Origin: JBLUOA01 sp048060095
GTDB lineage: Bacteria > Pseudomonadota > Alphaproteobacteria > Rhodobacterales > Rhodobacteraceae
Assembly: GCF_048060095.1 (NCBI RefSeq)
Contig: NZ_JBLUOA010000002.1
Span: forward strand, 456,031 to 520,030
Length of the DNA stretch: 64,000 bases
Direction of reading: 5' to 3'
The position numbers and the translations under genes were made by a program. The first letter of the stretch is position 1. Each line of letters begins with the position of its first letter. Below are positions 60,512-64,000 of this stretch, piece after piece. Below the pieces are notes generated by a model. It was given only the letters and a program-made list of their open reading frames with translations, was not told the DNA's origin and ran no database searches.

Positions 60512-61477
60512 ATGATTATCGTTCCCGAAAAAGAAATCTCTGGCCTGATGACGCGCAAAGACAGCTTTGACGCGATTAAAAAGGTCTTTGCCTCAATGTC
60601 AAAGCGGACGGCCTATAACTTCCCCGTCATCCGCGAAGCAATTGGCCACGCCGATGCGCTTTACGGCTTTAAGTCGGGCTTTGATCGGGCCGCGCTGAAC
60701 CTTGGGCTGAAATCCGGTGGCTATTGGCCCGGAAACGCAGACAAGGGGCTGACCAATCACCAATCGACGATTTTTCTGTTCGATGCGGACACCGGCAAGG
60801 TCCGCGCCGTCGTGGGCGGCAACCTTCTGACAGCGCTGCGCACCGCGTCTGCTGCCGCTGTTTCCGTCGCGCATCTTGCCCGGCAGGACAGCAAAGTTCT
60901 GGGAATCGTCGGCGCGGGCCATCAGGCCACGTTCCAGCTTGAAGCGGTTGCAGAGCAGCGCGATTTCGAACGTGTCGTCGCGTGGAACCGCACACCCGAA
61001 AAACTGGCGTCATTGGAAGAGACCGCGAAAAAGCTCGGCCTGCCTTTCGAAAGCGTCAGCCTTGATGAACTGGGCACGCAGGCGGACGTGATCGTCACGA
61101 TCACATCGTCGTTCGATGCGATCCTGAATGACACCCAGGTCAAACCCGGCACGCATATCGCCTGCATGGGCACAGACACCAAGGGCAAGCAGGAAGTCGA
61201 CGCAGCGCTTGTCGCGCGCGCCACCGTTTTCACCGATGAGATCGCGCAATCGATCACCATCGGCGAATGCCAGCACGCCATCACGGACGGATCGCTGGCC
61301 GAAGCGGACATCGCGGAGCTTGGCGCGGTCATCAACGGCGACCACGCAGGCCGCAGCGCGGACGATGAGGTGACGTTGTTCGACGGCACGGGCGTTGGGT
61401 TGCAGGATCTGGCGGTTGCGTCCTCGGTCGTTGACCTTGCAATCGAAAAAGGCGTGGCGCTTAACGTCGATTTTTGA
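60512..61477 (+). CDS. bhcD: Iminosuccinate reductase BhcD
   Basis: A 321-residue protein of the ornithine cyclodeaminase/mu-crystallin family. The Rossmann motif is VLGIVGAGHQATFQ (about residue 130), with the family's YGFKSGF substrate region near residue 50. It reduces iminosuccinate to L-aspartate with NAD(P)H, regenerating the amino donor for BhcA and closing the cycle. ATG 60512 is chosen, with GAAAGA upstream; the frame is open from TTG 60491. It is the fourth and last gene of bhcABCD, followed by a terminator. Confidence 0.88.
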   Translation: MIIVPEKEISGLMTRKDSFDAIKKVFASMSKRTAYNFPVIREAIGHADALYGFKSGFDRAALNLGLKSGGYWPGNADKGLTNHQSTIFLFDADTGKVRAVVGGNLLTALRTASAAAVSVAHLARQDSKVLGIVGAGHQATFQLEAVAEQRDFERVVAWNRTPEKLASLEETAKKLGLPFESVSLDELGTQADVIVTITSSFDAILNDTQVKPGTHIACMGTDTKGKQEVDAALVARATVFTDEIAQSITIGECQHAITDGSLAEADIAELGAVINGDHAGRSADDEVTLFDGTGVGLQDLAVASSVVDLAIEKGVALNVDF

Positions 61478-61535
61478 GGATCAGCGTCAAGCGTGATGCA
61501 ATCCCAGAAAAAAGCTGACATTCTAAGCGGTTTTG

Positions 61536-61564
61536 ACGCAGAGTGGACACCCGCTCTGCGTTTT
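61536..61564 (+). terminator. Terminator of the bhc operon
   Basis: An 8-bp perfect stem ACGCAGAG (61536-61543) with its complement at 61554-61561, a 10-nt loop, then TTTTATA. It ends the bhcABCD transcript 58 bp after the bhcD stop and leaves the malic enzyme gene as a separate unit. Confidence 0.7.
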
Positions 61565-61603
61565 ATACTGCGGATGATAAATATCTACTGAAAGGGACAT
61601 TTT

Positions 61604-63883
61604 ATGCCGGATGATGGCCAGAAACCAACAAACGCCCGCCAAGAGGCCCTGCACTATCATGAGTTTCCGAAACCCGGAAAACTCGAAATCCGGGCCACGA
61701 AGCCGATGGCGACCGGCCGCGACCTGTCCCGCGCCTATAGCCCCGGCGTGGCGGATGCCTGTTTGGAAATCGAAAAGACCGCCGCCGACGCGACGCGCTA
61801 TACCGCCAAGGGCAATCTGGTCGCGGTGATTTCAAACGGCACGGCTGTTCTGGGGCTGGGCGATATCGGCGCACTCGCCTCAAAACCCGTGATGGAAGGC
61901 AAGGCGGTTCTGTTCAAAAAATTCGCCGGCATCGATTGCTTTGACATCGAAGTGAACGAACCCGACCCCGAAAAACTGGCAGAGCTTGTGATCAAGCTTG
62001 AACCGACCTTCGGCGCGGTCAATCTGGAAGATATCAAGGCCCCCGACTGTTTCCTTGTCGAACGCCTGTGTCGCGAAAAAATGAACATCCCGGTGTTTCA
62101 CGACGATCAGCACGGCACCGCAATCGTGGCCGCCGCTGCGGCGTCAAACGCGCTGCGCGTGGCCGATAAGAAGATCGAAGATATCAAGGTCGTGGCCCTC
62201 GGAGCAGGTGCGGCGGGGATTGCCTGCCTGAAAATGCTGATGGTGATGGGCGTAAAGCGTGAAAACATCACGATGCTCGACAGCAAGGGCGTGGTGCACA
62301 CCGCCCGCAACAACCTCACACCGGAAAAGGCCGAATTCGCCCGCGACACCGAAATGCGGACGACGGACGACGCGATGGAGGGTGCCGATCTGTTCCTTGG
62401 TGTCTCCGGCCCCGGCCTTTTGACGCGCGAGATGGTTGAGAAGATGGCAAAAGATCCGATCATCTTTGCGCTTGCCAACCCGACCCCCGAGATTATGCCG
62501 GAGGAGGCCCGCGCCGCCGCCCCCGGTGCCCTGATCGCGACCGGGCGGTCGGACTATCCGAACCAAGTGAACAACGTGCTGTGTTTCCCGTTCATCTTCC
62601 GCGGCGCGCTTGATGTCGGGGCCACGGAAATCAACGACGAAATGAAGCTCGCCTGTGTCGAGGCGATTGCAGGCCTCGCGCGGGAAACGACATCCGCGGA
62701 GGTCGGCGTCGCCTACCAGGGCGAACGCCTGTCCTTCGGCCCGGACTACCTGATCCCGAAGCCGTTCGATCCGCGCCTTTTGCCCACCATCGCGGTGGCC
62801 GTGGCCGAAGCTGCGATGAAATCCGGCGTCGCAACGAAAGAGATTGATCTCAAAGCCTACCGCGCCCGCTTGCAGGCGCAGGTGTTCCGCTCGTCCCTCA
62901 TCATGCGCCCGGTGTTCGAAGCGGCCCGCACCGCGCAGCGCCGCATCGTGTTTGCCGAGGGGGAAAACGAAAACGTGCTCCGCGCCGCGCAGGCCATGAC
63001 AGAGGAAACCGTGGACACCCCCGTTTTGATTGGCCGTCCCGAGGTTGTCGAAACACGGATCGAACGGGCCGGGCTGAAAATCCGCCCCGGCAAAGATTTT
63101 GAACTGGTGAACCCCGAAAGCGACGACCGGTTCCGCGATTACTGGAACGAATATTACGGGATCATGCGTCGCCGCGGCGTGACGCCAGACACCGCGAAGG
63201 CCGTGATGCGCACGAACAACACGGCGATTGCGGCGATTGCCGTTGAACGGGGCGATGCGGATAGCGTGATTTGCGGGACCGTCGGTGAATATCGCTGGCA
63301 TCTGAATTACGTCACGCAGGTTCTCGCGAACAAGGATTTGCATCCGGTCGGGGCGCTGTCGCTGATCATCCTCGATCAGGGGGCGCTGTTTGTCGCGGAC
63401 ACTCACGTTCACATCCAGCCAACGGGCGAGGAGCTTGCCGAAACGGTGATCGCTGCCGCCCGCCACGTCCGCCGCTTCGGGGTCGATCCCAAGGTCGCGC
63501 TGTGTTCGGGGTCGCAGTTCGGCAACCTCGACAGCCCGTCCGGGCGCGCAATGCGCGGTGCGTTGGATGTTCTGGATCAACAAACCCTCGATTTCGAATA
63601 TGAGGGTGAGATGCACACTGACGCCGCACTTGACCCGAACCTGCGCGAGCGGCTGTTCCCCGGCGGGCGTCTGACGGGCAAGGCGAATGTTCTGGTGTAC
63701 TCAAACACCGACGCCGCTGGCGCGACGCGTAACATATTGAAATCCGTGGCAAACGGTCTGGAAGTCGGACCAATCTTAATGGGGATGGGCAACCGCGCCC
63801 ACATCGTGACGCCATCGATCACGGTGCGCGGTTTGCTGAACATCGCCGCACTCGCTGGGACGGCTGTGTCGAGCTACGGCTAA
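61604..63883 (+). CDS. maeB: NADP-dependent malic enzyme with C-terminal phosphotransacetylase-like domain (MaeB)
   Basis: A 759-residue two-domain enzyme. The malic enzyme part (about 1-430) has SRAYSPGVADACLEI, FHDDQHGTAIVAAAA and the NADP-site VVALGAGAAGIACLKML. The C-terminal 320 residues resemble phosphate acetyltransferase (RRIVFAEGENENVLRAAQ, YSNTDAAGATRNILKS), which in MaeB is regulatory and binds acetyl-CoA rather than catalytic. It decarboxylates malate to pyruvate. Downstream of the bhc cluster it can drain C4 acids made from glyoxylate. Length is normal for proteobacterial MaeB; A-rich GAAAGGGAC precedes the ATG. Confidence 0.95.
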   Translation: MPDDGQKPTNARQEALHYHEFPKPGKLEIRATKPMATGRDLSRAYSPGVADACLEIEKTAADATRYTAKGNLVAVISNGTAVLGLGDIGALASKPVMEGKAVLFKKFAGIDCFDIEVNEPDPEKLAELVIKLEPTFGAVNLEDIKAPDCFLVERLCREKMNIPVFHDDQHGTAIVAAAAASNALRVADKKIEDIKVVALGAGAAGIACLKMLMVMGVKRENITMLDSKGVVHTARNNLTPEKAEFARDTEMRTTDDAMEGADLFLGVSGPGLLTREMVEKMAKDPIIFALANPTPEIMPEEARAAAPGALIATGRSDYPNQVNNVLCFPFIFRGALDVGATEINDEMKLACVEAIAGLARETTSAEVGVAYQGERLSFGPDYLIPKPFDPRLLPTIAVAVAEAAMKSGVATKEIDLKAYRARLQAQVFRSSLIMRPVFEAARTAQRRIVFAEGENENVLRAAQAMTEETVDTPVLIGRPEVVETRIERAGLKIRPGKDFELVNPESDDRFRDYWNEYYGIMRRRGVTPDTAKAVMRTNNTAIAAIAVERGDADSVICGTVGEYRWHLNYVTQVLANKDLHPVGALSLIILDQGALFVADTHVHIQPTGEELAETVIAAARHVRRFGVDPKVALCSGSQFGNLDSPSGRAMRGALDVLDQQTLDFEYEGEMHTDAALDPNLRERLFPGGRLTGKANVLVYSNTDAAGATRNILKSVANGLEVGPILMGMGNRAHIVTPSITVRGLLNIAALAGTAVSSYG

Positions 63884-63892
63884 GCCGACAGA

Positions 63893-63921
63893 AAAAGGGG
63901 CGCCAAATCGGCGCCCCTTTT
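63893..63921 (+). terminator. Intrinsic terminator after the malic enzyme gene
   Basis: A 12-bp perfect stem AAAAGGGGCGCC (63893-63904) with its complement at 63910-63921 and a 5-nt loop, ending in TTTT. It lies 9 bp after the stop. The remaining 79 bp of the window show no gene. Confidence 0.9.
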
Positions 63922-64000
63922 GATTCACTTCCTTTTCTTCGGTGGGATTAGGTCTGTTATTGTTCCTTCGAACATTTCTGCTGCGAAGTTTACGGTTTCA

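Noticed and set aside
58315..61477. Reading bhcB and bhcD as eutB and eutC of hydroxyectoine degradation
   Set aside because: They are homologous families and an ectoine-hydrolase-like gene is near, but the order IclR, class V aminotransferase, dehydratase, DSD1 aldolase, cyclodeaminase is that of bhcRABCD, and EutB/EutC sets lack the aminotransferase and aldolase.
62144..63616. 490-residue minus-strand ORF across the malic enzyme gene
   Set aside because: It is a shadow of maeB on the other strand, with no ribosome site or family features.

Overview
The window reads as a chromosomal segment of a marine-type alphaproteobacterium, most likely Rhodobacteraceae (Roseobacter group). Supporting signs are the TRAP and Pot-type ABC uptake systems, a RpoE/ChrR pair facing its lipid-modification operon, a YjbEFH-type exopolysaccharide locus, Flp-like micropilins and a complete beta-hydroxyaspartate cycle cluster. 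Coding density is high, many genes overlap by ATGA or TGATG junctions, and I saw no rRNA, tRNA, CRISPR array, insertion sequence or prophage.

Layout. (1) 82-9543, plus strand: one long catabolic operon with a YcsI-like (DUF1445) protein, a TRAP transporter (DctPQM), KipI/KipA-type 5-oxoprolinase subunits, a three-subunit molybdenum hydroxylase and a MoaD-like sulfur carrier. The substrate is unknown, and this is one of the two best candidates for an undescribed system. (2) 9608-10025, minus: two tandem near-identical Flp-like pilin genes, then about 630 bp of AT-rich non-coding DNA and a Hint-domain gene. (3) 11233-16499, minus: four tightly coupled genes (NAD(P)-dependent reductase, cytoplasmic gamma-glutamyltransferase-like protein, thioesterase, AMP-ligase fused to an acyl carrier domain) that look like a small uncharacterised biosynthetic pathway. 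(4) 16667-22997: a mixed set with a secreted gamma-glutamyltransferase, a PD-(D/E)XK-like DUF2161 protein, a secreted hypothetical, a CxxCH protein, a GntR regulator and a PPP-type phosphatase.

(5) 23134-38478: a Wzy-dependent exopolysaccharide locus. It has an initiating sugar transferase, BY-kinase/co-polymerase, polymerase, flippase, a methyltransferase, three glycosyltransferases, ManC/AlgA, YjbH, YjbF, a Wza-like exporter and a YjbE-like peptide. (6) 38499-45252: a spermidine/putrescine-type ABC system (minus) divergent from a lone Tat-exported peptide-type binding protein. (7) 45305-51152: a five-gene lipid-modification operon (minus) facing rpoE-chrR (plus). The two sets appear to share a divergent ECF promoter pair whose -35 boxes form an inverted repeat.

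(8) 51185-63883: a C2/nitrogen metabolism island. A class III aminotransferase, an ectoine-hydrolase-like protein and an ArgE-like deacetylase could degrade ectoine towards aspartate. An ureidoglycine aminohydrolase supplies the purine route to glyoxylate. The bhcR-bhcABCD cluster converts glyoxylate plus glycine into oxaloacetate with aspartate as amino shuttle, and a malic enzyme with a phosphotransacetylase-like domain follows. The neighbours therefore plausibly feed the cycle with aspartate and glyoxylate and drain C4 acids from it.

Functions are assigned from family features read by eye; no database search was run.
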